This document shows, piece by piece, positions 46,354-55,173 of a stretch of DNA of 64,000 nucleotides. The position numbers and the translations under genes were made by a program. Under the pieces are notes generated by a model. It saw only the letters and a program-made list of their open reading frames with translations. It did no database searches and had not been told where the DNA came from. Where the stretch lies: the NCBI GenBank assembly GCA_963674575.2, contig CAXXQT010000009.1, positions 496,001-560,000 of the forward strand, read 5' to 3'. How positions within the stretch are numbered: position 1 is the stretch's first letter; the number at the start of each line of letters is the position of its first letter. Source of the DNA: JAAYAY01 sp963674575 (GTDB lineage Bacteria > Planctomycetota > Planctomycetia > Pirellulales > Thermoguttaceae).

Positions 46354-46651
46354 TGGCGGGTTCCCTGAAGGAAAGGACGGGAAAACAAGGGCTTCGTGCC
46401 CCCATCGTCAAGGAAGCCCCCACGCCGGTCAAGGATCGTTTGGGCCAATCCTTGTAGCGATTCGGTCACACCTCAGATTGGCTGCCGCTCAGCACGGCGG
46501 CTGCCCTTTCCTCCTCCGAAAAGGGAAACTGGCTGGTGAAGCCCTCTTCCGCTGCCGGGTTCTTGCCGGCTTGGCATGCTCAAGCGTAAAGTCCAACGAG
46601 CGTGAAACGAACCTGGACGTATCGAAAAGCAGGCTGAAGCCTGGACTCCAA
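46354..46651. other. Intergenic region with dispersed repeat
   Basis: About 300 bp between the DUF5107 start and the terminator of the next gene. It includes CAGGCTGAAGCCTGG (46630-46644), a dyad followed by ACTCCAAC, as at 28293 and inverted at 48353. No gene. Confidence 0.6.
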
Positions 46652-46686
46652 CAAAAACCGCCCGGCTGCGCGGGGCAACCGGGCGG
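46652..46686 (-). terminator. Rho-independent terminator after Gfo/Idh/MocA gene
   Basis: Stem CCGCCCGG (46658-46665) with CCGGGCGG (46679-46686), followed on the minus strand by a run of five T (complement of 46653-46657). It lies 30 bp past the stop of the minus-strand gene at 46716. Confidence 0.9.
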
Positions 46687-46715
46687 GATGTGAAGCGTTT
46701 CTTACGAGGCCAGGC

Positions 46716-48122
46716 TCAGTCGAGGAGCCCGCCGTACTCGGCCTTCTTGATCAGGCCGGGCATGGGAATGGGGTATTTGCCTTCGGCGTCGGCTCGGACC
46801 GGGGCGGGGGAGTCCTTGGTGAACTTGTCGCAGCCGGGAGCGTATTCTTCGGGCGAATTGAGCATCTCTTCCAGGGTCATCTCCTGGGCGGTGTGGGCCG
46901 ATTTGCGGCCCAGGGAGGTGACGACGCTGGCCATGACGCCCCGTTCCGTTTCGTTGAAGGGCTTGTCGTTGCGGATCGCATCGACCAGGTCGTTCCACTC
47001 GTTCTGGTAAGGGTTGCCCTCGTCGCGTTCGACCTTGGACTGCCAGACCATCTCGGAGCGATCCGGCTTTTGGCCCTTGTAGATGCTCGACGGCGGGCCG
47101 CAGTCGCCGTGCTTGGAAACGATGGCCGAGCCCTTCGTTCCGTGGGCATAGCTGGAATAGAGGTTCGTGGCGCCGATCATGTTGCGGCCTTCGACGTTCA
47201 GCTTCGTGCCGTCTTCGAAGGTGTATTCAATGGCGTAGGAATCGAAGTTCTGGTCGACATAGGGAACGCCTTCCGGGTTGTTGCGGTAGTGGCGTCCGCC
47301 CACGCCCTGGGCCTTGACCGGCCAGGCGTTCTTCATCCAGCAGCAATGATCGATGACGTGGATGCAGAAGTCGCTGAAGGCGCCGCCGCCGGACCACAGG
47401 AAGCTGTGGAAGCGTCGCAGTTGCCACTCAAGCTCGGTCTCCTTGCCGTCCCATTTTTCGGAGAAGGCGGAGCCGATGGGACCCGACATGCGGTAGGCCC
47501 GCATGTTGGTGATGTCGCCGATCTCGCCGTCCTGGATCCGTTGGTGAAGCTGCTGCAGATGGCGGCTGTGGCGGGACATGAGGCCCACGCCCACCTTGAG
47601 GTTCTTGTCCACGGATTGCTTGCCGAGTTCGAGCAGGCGACGCGAGGTGGGAGCGTCGGCCGTGAGCGGCTTCTCCATGAAGACGTTCAGGCCTTTCTTG
47701 ACGGCGTATCCGAAATGGACCCACCGGAAGGCCAACGGCGTGGCGAAGATGGCAACGTCGCCCGGCTTGAGGCAATCCATGGCCTTCTGATAGGCGTCGA
47801 AGCCGAGGAACTTGCGGTCCTCGGGAACGTCCATCTTGTCGGCGTAGTTCTTGTTCAGGTTGCTGAAGCTGGCATTGAGGCGATCTTCGAACACGTCGGC
47901 CATGGCGACCAGCTTGACCGGACCTTGCTTGACCGACATGGCATTGGCAGCGGCGCCGGTGCCGCGTCCGCCGCAGCCCACCAGGACCACGTTGATCGTG
48001 TTGTCTTCAGCGGCATGCACGCGAGGCGTCGCGGCGCCGACCAACGTCGAGGCCAGGGCCACCTGGCCGGTGGTCTTCAGGAAGTTGCGACGGGACGAGC
48101 CGCCATTGGTGATGTCACTCAT
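46716..48122 (-). CDS. Tat-exported Gfo/Idh/MocA family oxidoreductase 2
   Basis: 468 residues. Twin-arginine signal (GGSSRRNFLKTTGQVALAST), Rossmann motif NVVLVGCGGRGTGAA, LVAMADVFEDR, the conserved MEKPLTADAPTSRR, then a substrate domain with WQLRRFHSFLWSGGGAFSDF and HVIDHCCWMKNAWPV. Such exported enzymes are often annotated as sugar or inositol dehydrogenase relatives; the true substrate is unknown. Start ATG 48122 follows AGGAGACCTTTC. A terminator closes the unit. It lies downstream of the sodium:solute symporter in the same direction. Confidence 0.92.
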   Translation of the reverse strand: MSDITNGGSSRRNFLKTTGQVALASTLVGAATPRVHAAEDNTINVVLVGCGGRGTGAAANAMSVKQGPVKLVAMADVFEDRLNASFSNLNKNYADKMDVPEDRKFLGFDAYQKAMDCLKPGDVAIFATPLAFRWVHFGYAVKKGLNVFMEKPLTADAPTSRRLLELGKQSVDKNLKVGVGLMSRHSRHLQQLHQRIQDGEIGDITNMRAYRMSGPIGSAFSEKWDGKETELEWQLRRFHSFLWSGGGAFSDFCIHVIDHCCWMKNAWPVKAQGVGGRHYRNNPEGVPYVDQNFDSYAIEYTFEDGTKLNVEGRNMIGATNLYSSYAHGTKGSAIVSKHGDCGPPSSIYKGQKPDRSEMVWQSKVERDEGNPYQNEWNDLVDAIRNDKPFNETERGVMASVVTSLGRKSAHTAQEMTLEEMLNSPEEYAPGCDKFTKDSPAPVRADAEGKYPIPMPGLIKKAEYGGLLD

Positions 48123-48351
48123 GAAAGGTCTCCTCCTCAAGGGATGGGTGCTTCAGGTACCAAGAAGCATGACGATGATGCGTTGCCCCGTTGCTGGCGA
48201 GGCGTTTGTAACTTTGCGCAGATTAACGCCCGCCTCGCCCAGATGCAAGCGTCTTCGCAGATTGACTACCCGGTAGATATGTTTTTGTCGGCCTTCGCAG
48301 GGCCGGTAGACGACAAAATCTGCCGGTTAGGTTAATAAATGGACCGGCTAT

Positions 48352-48470
48352 CTGTTGGAGTCCAGCCTTTAGGCTGTCCTTTGCACGCCGCGCCGCACGG
48401 TTCCTGAATTGCCGAGCGATTTGCCGTTTCAAGGTCCCGCTCGGCGAGCGGTGACCTACGCATTCAACGG
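48352..48470. repeat. 3'-end hairpin element, copy 3, plus dispersed repeat
   Basis: 48391-48470 matches 17933-18013 inverted, including the dyad CCGCTCGGCGAGCGG (48437-48451). It ends about 5 bases before the stop of the minus-strand symporter gene (48476). 48352-48375 holds GTTGGAGTCCAGCC, the inverse of the unit at 28293 and 46632. Confidence 0.85.
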
Positions 48471-48475
48471 GGCGG

Positions 48476-50182
48476 CTAGCCCTTCACCAGCCAGAAAAAG
48501 ACCCACACCAATGCGGCCACACCACACCACCCGGCCAGGAAACCGGCGATCATGCGGGGGGAGGGCATGTAGATTTCCAGCCAGTCGACGGGAATGAGCT
48601 TTCGCGGGGGCAGAGTCTTGGCTCCTTCGGGGATCGTACAGGGCTGCTCCACATGCTCGTCGAGGACGACGGGCGTGCGGATCAGGGCGTAGTAGCGGTC
48701 GAGTTTTTCCTTGCGCACTCGCGGCGTGAGGAGGCTGACGACGATGCCGGTGGCGGTTCCGGCTGTCAGATAGAAGATCATCTGCCAGGGCAGGTAGATT
48801 TCGGGAACATTGTCCTTCACGAAGACGAGACGCAACGGTTCCGCCCAGGCGAGCGAGCCAACCCACTCGATGAACCAGACCTTCGTGGTGAGCCACCAGG
48901 CGTACATGGCCGCGGCGGTGGAGGCCCAGGCGCCGGCGGAGGTCATGCGGGGCCAGAACAGGCCCAGCCAGAAGGCGATGCCCAGCATGGGCGAGACCTT
49001 CCAGAAGATCTCCAGCCCAGTCACGACGTCTTTGACCGAGTAGGCGAAGACGACGCCGGACGCCACGACGGCGAGCGACGAGAGGCGGGCAACCCACAGG
49101 TAATGCCCTTTCGACTGGTTCGGCAGGAGCGGTTTGTAGATATTCTCCGTGAAAAGCCCCGCCGAGGTGATCATGAAGGCGTCGCAGGAACTCATCACGG
49201 CAGCCAGCAGCCCCGCCAGGAACAGGCCCAGCAGCCCGGGGAGAATGGCAGGCAGGAAGCGGTAAGCCACCTCGCCAAAGACATTGTCGGGCTCCACGGC
49301 TGTTCCGCTCTGAAGAAAATAGGCGTAGGCCGCCACGCCTGTGAGCGTCCAAGCGATGGTGCAGATCCGCTTGAGGAAGTTGCCGCACATCCAGCCCACC
49401 TGTCCGTCGAGTTCCGTTCGCCCGGCGGCGCAGTTGGCCAACGTGTGGGGCTGGGTGACGATCCCCACCATGCCGTTGAAGGTGATGATCGCGATATAGA
49501 ACAGCCCGATCTCGGCCGGCGCCACCATGGAGAGCATTTCGGCAGGAACCTGCTCGCGCATTCCGGCAAGGCCCCCAATCGCCTGAAGAAGGAAGGGCAA
49601 CATGAGAAAGGAGAACACGACCGTGAGCACGCCCTGGATGAAGTCGGTCAGGATGGCCGCATGGAGTCCGCCGGCCATGCCGTAGCCCACGAACAGCACG
49701 GTCATGATTGCGATGGCCAGATTGGCGTCGACCGTGCCGCCGGTGCTCGCTTCGATCACGTGAGCGGAGCCCTTGAGCATGACGCCGATATTGACCGAGT
49801 ACTGCCACAGCCCGATGGCGGCGAACAGGACGCACACGGAGCGATTGTAGCGGAGTTCGAAGATGTCGGCCGTTGTGAGGGCCCGAAAACGCCGCATCAT
49901 GGGGGCGATGAGCCAATAGAAGGGCGTGCAGAACAGCCACAGCCACTGGTACCAGATCCCGGAAACACCGTTGGTATAGCTCTTCGATGCCACGCTGACG
50001 GCCTGGTCGGAATGGGTTCCCGCCCCGAAGCCGAAGAAGATCATCATGACCTTGCCGAAGCGGCGGGGCATGACGAAGTCGGCCATGTCCTTCACACCGC
50101 GGGCTGTCCAGACCCCAAGGCCCACCACGACCAAAAAATAGCAAGCCAAGGCCGCCAGATCGGCCGGGTGAAGTCCCATCAC
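48476..50182 (-). CDS. Sodium:solute symporter (SSS family)
   Basis: About 568 residues with 13 or more membrane helices. SSS features: ALACYFLVVVGLGVWTARG, then FGFGAGTHSDQAVSVASKSY (the Na+/substrate site region), MLKGSAHVIEASTGG, GLHAAILTDFIQGVLTVVFS, and LLAAVMSSCDAFMITSAGLF. Imports sugars, carboxylates or amino acids with Na+; solute unknown. GTG 50182 has GAGGAG eight bases upstream, ATG 50179 is the alternative. A second long open frame in the opposite reading phase (48456-50144) is its shadow. Followed by the conserved 3' element. Confidence 0.92.
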   Translation of the reverse strand: MMGLHPADLAALACYFLVVVGLGVWTARGVKDMADFVMPRRFGKVMMIFFGFGAGTHSDQAVSVASKSYTNGVSGIWYQWLWLFCTPFYWLIAPMMRRFRALTTADIFELRYNRSVCVLFAAIGLWQYSVNIGVMLKGSAHVIEASTGGTVDANLAIAIMTVLFVGYGMAGGLHAAILTDFIQGVLTVVFSFLMLPFLLQAIGGLAGMREQVPAEMLSMVAPAEIGLFYIAIITFNGMVGIVTQPHTLANCAAGRTELDGQVGWMCGNFLKRICTIAWTLTGVAAYAYFLQSGTAVEPDNVFGEVAYRFLPAILPGLLGLFLAGLLAAVMSSCDAFMITSAGLFTENIYKPLLPNQSKGHYLWVARLSSLAVVASGVVFAYSVKDVVTGLEIFWKVSPMLGIAFWLGLFWPRMTSAGAWASTAAAMYAWWLTTKVWFIEWVGSLAWAEPLRLVFVKDNVPEIYLPWQMIFYLTAGTATGIVVSLLTPRVRKEKLDRYYALIRTPVVLDEHVEQPCTIPEGAKTLPPRKLIPVDWLEIYMPSPRMIAGFLAGWCGVAALVWVFFWLVKG

Positions 50183-50737
50183 AGGTTGGTCTCCTCAGGT
50201 CTCGAATCGGGGTCTGGTCGGGTCTGTTGAAGACGTTGGAAATGGTGCAACCATTTCTGGTGCGCCATTTCGTGTCGCCGCGCTGCGCGGGCTTTAGGAA
50301 AACGATCCTGCGTCAAAGTCCACGGGCTCACGCCCCGTGGCTACTGGTGTTTCGTCGCGCTGCGCGGACTGGCCGCCAGAAAGAGCCCGCGCAGCGGGGC
50401 GATACGATTGTAGCCCCAGGCGTGAGCCTGGGGAACAGCGGCGCCAAAGCAATCCAGAAGCCCGCGCAGCGTGGCGGCACGAACTCGGGACGCCCACAGG
50501 TGGTGGGAGTCATATTGTTCGTCGGGGTCCAGCCTTCACGCGGTCTTCTGCACACTAAAGCGTGGACTCCAACACTCCGGCACGGCCAGGGGCGGTGTCC
50601 ATTCCTTCGCCCCCCTTCCAGGCGGGGCGACCAGGAGATCTGGAAAAAAGGGGGAAATTCTGCCATCTTGAGGGTGACACGGTGGGATCGGATTCGTCCC
50701 CCAATAATTGGGTCTCGGTCTTCGCGCAGGCACTCGG
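50183..50737. repeat. Repeat mosaic between divergent genes
   Basis: No gene. Hairpins CCACGGGCTCACGCCCCGTGG-type (50320-50340) and CCCCAGGCGTGAGCCTGGGG (50414-50433). Units around CGCGCTGCGCGG recur near 50280 and 50355, and inverted (CCGCGCAG) near 50388 and 50463. GGACTCCAACACTCCGG (50566-50582) belongs to the family at 28293 and 46640. Promoters of the symporter and the protease must lie here too. Confidence 0.8.
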
Positions 50738-53500
50738 ATGAAAGGAAAAGCCATCGCCAAGCGTTCGTTACGCCTGGAGCCCTTGGAACGTCGGCTTTGC
50801 CTTGCCACGAGCGTTGGCTGGGACGGAGCGGGCCAGGGCTCCGCCGTGTTGACGTACTATATCGGCTCCGTCCCCTCCACGATGCGTCTGAGCCAGGAGG
50901 AGGTGGAGACGGCCATAGAAACCGCGCTGGACGCATGGTCGGCCGTGGCCGACGTGACCTTCGTCGAAACCAACACGCCTCACGCCCACAACTCCATCGA
51001 CATCGAGTTCACGATGCTCGACGGCCCGGGCGATACGCTCGCCCAAGCCTATTACCCTGACGACGTGAATCGGGAACCCATCGCCGGCGACGCCGAGTTC
51101 GACGCCACCGAGAGCTGGGAGATCGGCAATTCTCTCGGAAGCGGCTACTACGACCTGGTTCTCGTGGCCGTTCACGAGATCGGGCACTCCCTCGGTCTGG
51201 ATCACACCGACGACTCGTCCGCCGTCATGTATCCCACCATCTCGGGAACGAAGTCCTTCACCGAGCTGGGCGAATCCGACATCGAGGCCATTCTTGAACT
51301 CTACGCCCCGTCTCCCGGCGAAGGGCCCTCCGTGGCGTCGCTCAGCCTCGACCAGACCTTGATCACGGAAAGCGAAAGCGTGACCCTTACCGGGCTGTTC
51401 ACCGACACCAATTCGGACGCGTCCCACCTGGTCACGATCGACTGGGGAGACGGCTCCCAGGAAACGGTCTCCAACGTGGACGAGTCGACGGGCACCTTCG
51501 AGATCACCCATGCGTATCTCGATGACCCGGGGGGGCTGGAATCGGACGTCTACACGATCAGCGTCTCCGTCGAGAATTCCAACACGGGCCTGGTGGATAC
51601 GGCCACCACGACGCTGACCGTCGAGAACACGTCGCCCAATCTGGCCGGGCTTTCCATTACGGCCATCGAGGAAGGCGTCACCGCCACGTTCACGGGCATC
51701 ATCGAGGACCCGAGTGATCAGGACACCTTCACCCTGTTCGTCAATTGGGGCGACGGTTCGGAGGTCGAGAGTTACAGCTATCCGGCGGGAACGACCGAGT
51801 TCAGTCAGACCCACGTCTACGCCAACGACCCGAGCGACGGTAGCGAGCAGTACACCGTCCTGGTTACCGTGGTTGACGACGACCTGGGCAGCTACATCGG
51901 GCTGACGCTGGCCAACGTGGCGAATGTGGCCCCGACGGTTTCGCTCGTCGACCCGCCCACGTGGGTTTGGCTGGGGCAAACGATCGATCTGCATGCGGAA
52001 GCCGCGGACCAGGGAGTGGAGGACGAGGTCAGCGTCTCCTGGACCGTGACCTCTGGCGATGACACGATTGCCGAAGGAAGCGGCACGGACTTTTCCTTCA
52101 CCCCCAGCGCCGACGGCTTCTACGAAGTCACCTTGACCGCGGACGATGGCGACGGCGGCGTGGCGACGGAAACGGCCACGATTACCGTGGGCACAGACCT
52201 GGGCACGATCGATTTTCATCGCATCGAAGGAATCGACCTTTCCGGGAGCGACGGCGTGCTCGTCTCGTTCACGGCGGCTCACACAGGATTCCTGACCCTG
52301 GAAACACTCGATGTCGCTGAGGCCGAGACCGCCAGCGTCTCCCTCTACGACGAGAATCCGCTGGAAGCAACTGACCTTGTGCCGGTGGCGGAGTTGACCT
52401 CGGAGGAAGCGGGAGGGCGGATCGACGCCACGGCGACGGCCGATGGAACTTACTACGTGTTGCTGGAGGGGACGTGCAGCGATTTCGATCTTCGGATCAC
52501 GAATCTCGTCGGCCAGGACGGCGACCTCGTTTCGGTTTACGGAACGGACGGGGACGACACGTTTGAGTTCAGCGCAGCCGACGGTCGGAACATCGTGATC
52601 AACGACGTGGCCTACGAGTTCTCCGACGCGGAAGCGGCCGCGATCGAGTTTCTGGGCGGCGACGGGGACGACACGGTGATTCTGGAGGACTCGGCGGGCG
52701 ACGACGTGCTGGAAGCCTGGCCGACGACGGCGATTCTGACCAATGGCGAAGGCGACGATGTGGTCGACTTCAGCGTGAGCGTGGGCGAGTTCGAGGCCAT
52801 GCACGTTTACGCCCGCAATGGTGGCGACGATACGGCGACCCTCTATGACTCGGAGGGCGACGACAAGTTCAAGGCGGAACCAGCGGAAGACTACGCCAAG
52901 ATGTACGGCGGCGGCATGTACAACCGGGTCAAGTTCTTCGAGACCGTGTCGGCCGTCTCCAATTCCGGCAGCGACCTGGCGCGGTTCTTCGATACCGAGG
53001 GCGACGACCTGTTTGAGGGCCAGAAGGACGCGAGTCGACTTTCCGGAGAAGGCTTCGACGTGCAGGCCGCCGGCTTCAGCCGCGTGATCGCCTACGCATC
53101 GGCGGGCAACGATCAGGCGACGTTCGTCGACTCGGAACTCAAGGACGAATTCCACGCCAAGCCTGGGAAATCCGAGCTGTTCGACGTGGTGACGGACGGC
53201 GAAGTTTACCGGATCACGGCGAGGCAGTTCGATTCGTATCTCGCCCAGGCGACCGACGCGTCGGGAAGCGACGAGGACGGCGGCGCCGACATTGCGAAGA
53301 TCTGGCCTTCCGGGGCCGACGACCTTGTCGAGGCGAGCGACAACTGGCTGCGACTCTACCAGGGCGACGACCTCGACCCGCTCTACGAGGTGATTGCCTT
53401 CGAGACGGTTCGCGTTCGGGAAACGAGCGACGAAAACGACTCGGCCGAGGTTAGCGAGCCTCTTCAGTATGAGCTCGCCCTGGCGGACGGGTGGGAGTGA
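50738..53500 (+). CDS. Secreted matrixin-type metalloprotease with PKD-like repeats
   Basis: 920 residues. The N-terminus carries RSLRLEPLERRLCLA, the LEPR-type motif found at the start of many planctomycete surface proteins. Residues about 30-195 are a reprolysin/matrixin-like protease: zinc site H146-E-I-G-H150-SLGLD-H156 and Met-turn VMYP (M164). Three PKD/Ig-like repeats follow (TIDWGDGSQETV, FVNWGDGSEVESY, DDGDGGVATETATI), then a region similar to bacterial pre-peptidase domains and an acidic tail with repeated DxEGDDxF units (YGTDGDDTFEFS, LYDSEGDDKF, FFDTEGDDLFEGQ) that may bind calcium. Start ATG 50738; the TTG at 50708 is less likely. Confidence 0.88.
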   Translation: MKGKAIAKRSLRLEPLERRLCLATSVGWDGAGQGSAVLTYYIGSVPSTMRLSQEEVETAIETALDAWSAVADVTFVETNTPHAHNSIDIEFTMLDGPGDTLAQAYYPDDVNREPIAGDAEFDATESWEIGNSLGSGYYDLVLVAVHEIGHSLGLDHTDDSSAVMYPTISGTKSFTELGESDIEAILELYAPSPGEGPSVASLSLDQTLITESESVTLTGLFTDTNSDASHLVTIDWGDGSQETVSNVDESTGTFEITHAYLDDPGGLESDVYTISVSVENSNTGLVDTATTTLTVENTSPNLAGLSITAIEEGVTATFTGIIEDPSDQDTFTLFVNWGDGSEVESYSYPAGTTEFSQTHVYANDPSDGSEQYTVLVTVVDDDLGSYIGLTLANVANVAPTVSLVDPPTWVWLGQTIDLHAEAADQGVEDEVSVSWTVTSGDDTIAEGSGTDFSFTPSADGFYEVTLTADDGDGGVATETATITVGTDLGTIDFHRIEGIDLSGSDGVLVSFTAAHTGFLTLETLDVAEAETASVSLYDENPLEATDLVPVAELTSEEAGGRIDATATADGTYYVLLEGTCSDFDLRITNLVGQDGDLVSVYGTDGDDTFEFSAADGRNIVINDVAYEFSDAEAAAIEFLGGDGDDTVILEDSAGDDVLEAWPTTAILTNGEGDDVVDFSVSVGEFEAMHVYARNGGDDTATLYDSEGDDKFKAEPAEDYAKMYGGGMYNRVKFFETVSAVSNSGSDLARFFDTEGDDLFEGQKDASRLSGEGFDVQAAGFSRVIAYASAGNDQATFVDSELKDEFHAKPGKSELFDVVTDGEVYRITARQFDSYLAQATDASGSDEDGGADIAKIWPSGADDLVEASDNWLRLYQGDDLDPLYEVIAFETVRVRETSDENDSAEVSEPLQYELALADGWE

Positions 53501-53703
53501 TTGCCGGGAAGGATCACGCCTTCATTCCTCTCCAGATTCTCGGCCTCTGCCTCGATTCACGCGGAATTATCTCACGCGTTCTTTCTCCCCCACTGGATGG
53601 ACGGCCGAAAAGCCTTGAATTGAAAGCGCGGAACCAGATAATATGCAGAGCGAGCGTTAATACTGCGGTGGTGGTTGCTTCTTTTCAATGGGGAGGATTG
53701 AGC

Positions 53704-55035
53704 ATGACTCAACGTCAAACGTGTGGGGGACTGCCGGACCAGCGGGCGAACATCGCGTTAAGTCTGCTCGCAGCAGCACTGCTGGTTGCGGCAGTTCCGC
53801 AGTTCACAACGACAACGGGTCGCACGCTAATGGCGGCCGAGCAAGCAAGCGATCCGTCCTCGCCCGAGGCCGCTGGGCGGACCATTCTCGTCCGCACCCT
53901 CGATGGGGAAGGGAAGCCCATGCCCGGGGTGAACGTCCATGTGGGCATCTGGACGAAGGAATCCTTCGAGCACAATCGGGACTACCTATCCGACGCCCAA
54001 GGGCAAGCAACGGTGAAGTTGCCACAGACCTTGTACATCCTCCGGCTCTGGGCTTCGGCAGACGGTTATGTTTCGTTGTTCGCCCACTGGGAACGGGATT
54101 GGCTGGACAACGGCAAGCGCACTCCCAAGGAATTCACCTTCAAGATGCTCAAGGGAACGCTCATCGGCGGGGTGATCAAGAACGAGGACGGCAAGCCGAT
54201 CGAGGGAGCTAAGGTGGAGGCACGGCTTAACCACCTTGGCGAGCCGGAAAACGAAGGGTTTCCCAGCATTTGGCTTGCCACGGGGGAAGACGCAAGAATC
54301 ACCGACAAACAGGGCAAGTGGACTCTGAACAACGTGCCCGCGGGGGAGGAATACCAGGTAACCCTCAAGCTCACCCATCCCGACTACATCAGCGACTTTG
54401 AGTGGGGCCTGCTGCAAAGGATCCAGGCAGTGACCACAAAGATGCTCCGCGAGCAAAAGGCGACGCTCACTATGGTGCGGGGAATTCGGGTGACCGGCAC
54501 GATCGCCGACCCTGACGGCAAACCGCTCGAAGGGGCGGTTGTGGTGTGGGGAGACGATCCGTATCACCAGAATCGCAGCGACGAAGTTCGCACCGACGCG
54601 GAGGGAGTCTATCGCCTTCCTCCATTGCCGCCCGCCGAACTGAACGTGACGGTGATTGCCAAGGGCTGGGCGCCGAAAATGCGCAAGGTGAGAATCTCGG
54701 CAGAGACTCCGCCCGTCGATTTCCAACTCGCCCCCGGCCACGCGCTGCGGTTGAAATTCGTCGACGACGAGGACGGCAAACCGATTCCCGGAGTCGGGGT
54801 AGGTATCTCAGGCTGGCGAGGCATCAAGTCGCTCTACAATCACAAGCACTCCAACGTGCTCGATACCCAGATCCCCGTGAAGGCCGGCGACGATGGCGTC
54901 TACGAATGGACCTGGGCCCCGGCAGACGCGGTTCTGTACAGCTTCGGGAAAGAGGGATATCAATTCAGGGAAGGTGAGGCATACCAAGCGAAGGACGAAG
55001 TGCAGGAGGTGACGTTGCTGAAGAGGGGCGAATAA
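53704..55035 (+). CDS. Exported carboxypeptidase-regulatory-like repeat protein
   Basis: 443 residues. An N-terminal membrane/signal helix (IALSLLAAALLVAAVPQF) precedes about four Ig-like carboxypeptidase-regulatory (transthyretin-like) modules: RTLDGEGKPMPGVNVHVGIW, GVIKNEDGKPIEGAKVEARL, GTIADPDGKPLEGAVVVWGD and KFVDDEDGKPIPGVGVGISG, each with the DGKPxxGA turn. This architecture is common in planctomycete envelope proteins and anti-sigma-like membrane proteins; it has no enzymatic motif. Start ATG 53704 follows GGGAGGATTGAGC. Downstream there is only a 138-bp gap before a convergent gene. Confidence 0.82.
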   Translation: MTQRQTCGGLPDQRANIALSLLAAALLVAAVPQFTTTTGRTLMAAEQASDPSSPEAAGRTILVRTLDGEGKPMPGVNVHVGIWTKESFEHNRDYLSDAQGQATVKLPQTLYILRLWASADGYVSLFAHWERDWLDNGKRTPKEFTFKMLKGTLIGGVIKNEDGKPIEGAKVEARLNHLGEPENEGFPSIWLATGEDARITDKQGKWTLNNVPAGEEYQVTLKLTHPDYISDFEWGLLQRIQAVTTKMLREQKATLTMVRGIRVTGTIADPDGKPLEGAVVVWGDDPYHQNRSDEVRTDAEGVYRLPPLPPAELNVTVIAKGWAPKMRKVRISAETPPVDFQLAPGHALRLKFVDDEDGKPIPGVGVGISGWRGIKSLYNHKHSNVLDTQIPVKAGDDGVYEWTWAPADAVLYSFGKEGYQFREGEAYQAKDEVQEVTLLKRGE

Positions 55036-55173
55036 ATGCTGCTAGGCGCTGATAGTCCGTCCAGCGAGATCACGCCCGTCATGTGGGCGATGGGAGCCTT
55101 GGCCGTCGCGATGGTGGTGGACCTGGTAATTCTCGGTCTCATCTTTCGAGACGCAATGGAGGATGACGCCACA

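Noticed and set aside
48456..50144. Minus-strand frame of 562 codons overlapping the symporter
   Set aside because: Same-strand other-phase shadow; Arg/His/Pro rich without membrane helices, whereas the symporter frame has clear helices.
50768..53155. Minus-strand frame of 795 codons
   Set aside because: Antisense to the metalloprotease with intact zinc motif; the high-GC codon pattern explains the lack of stops.
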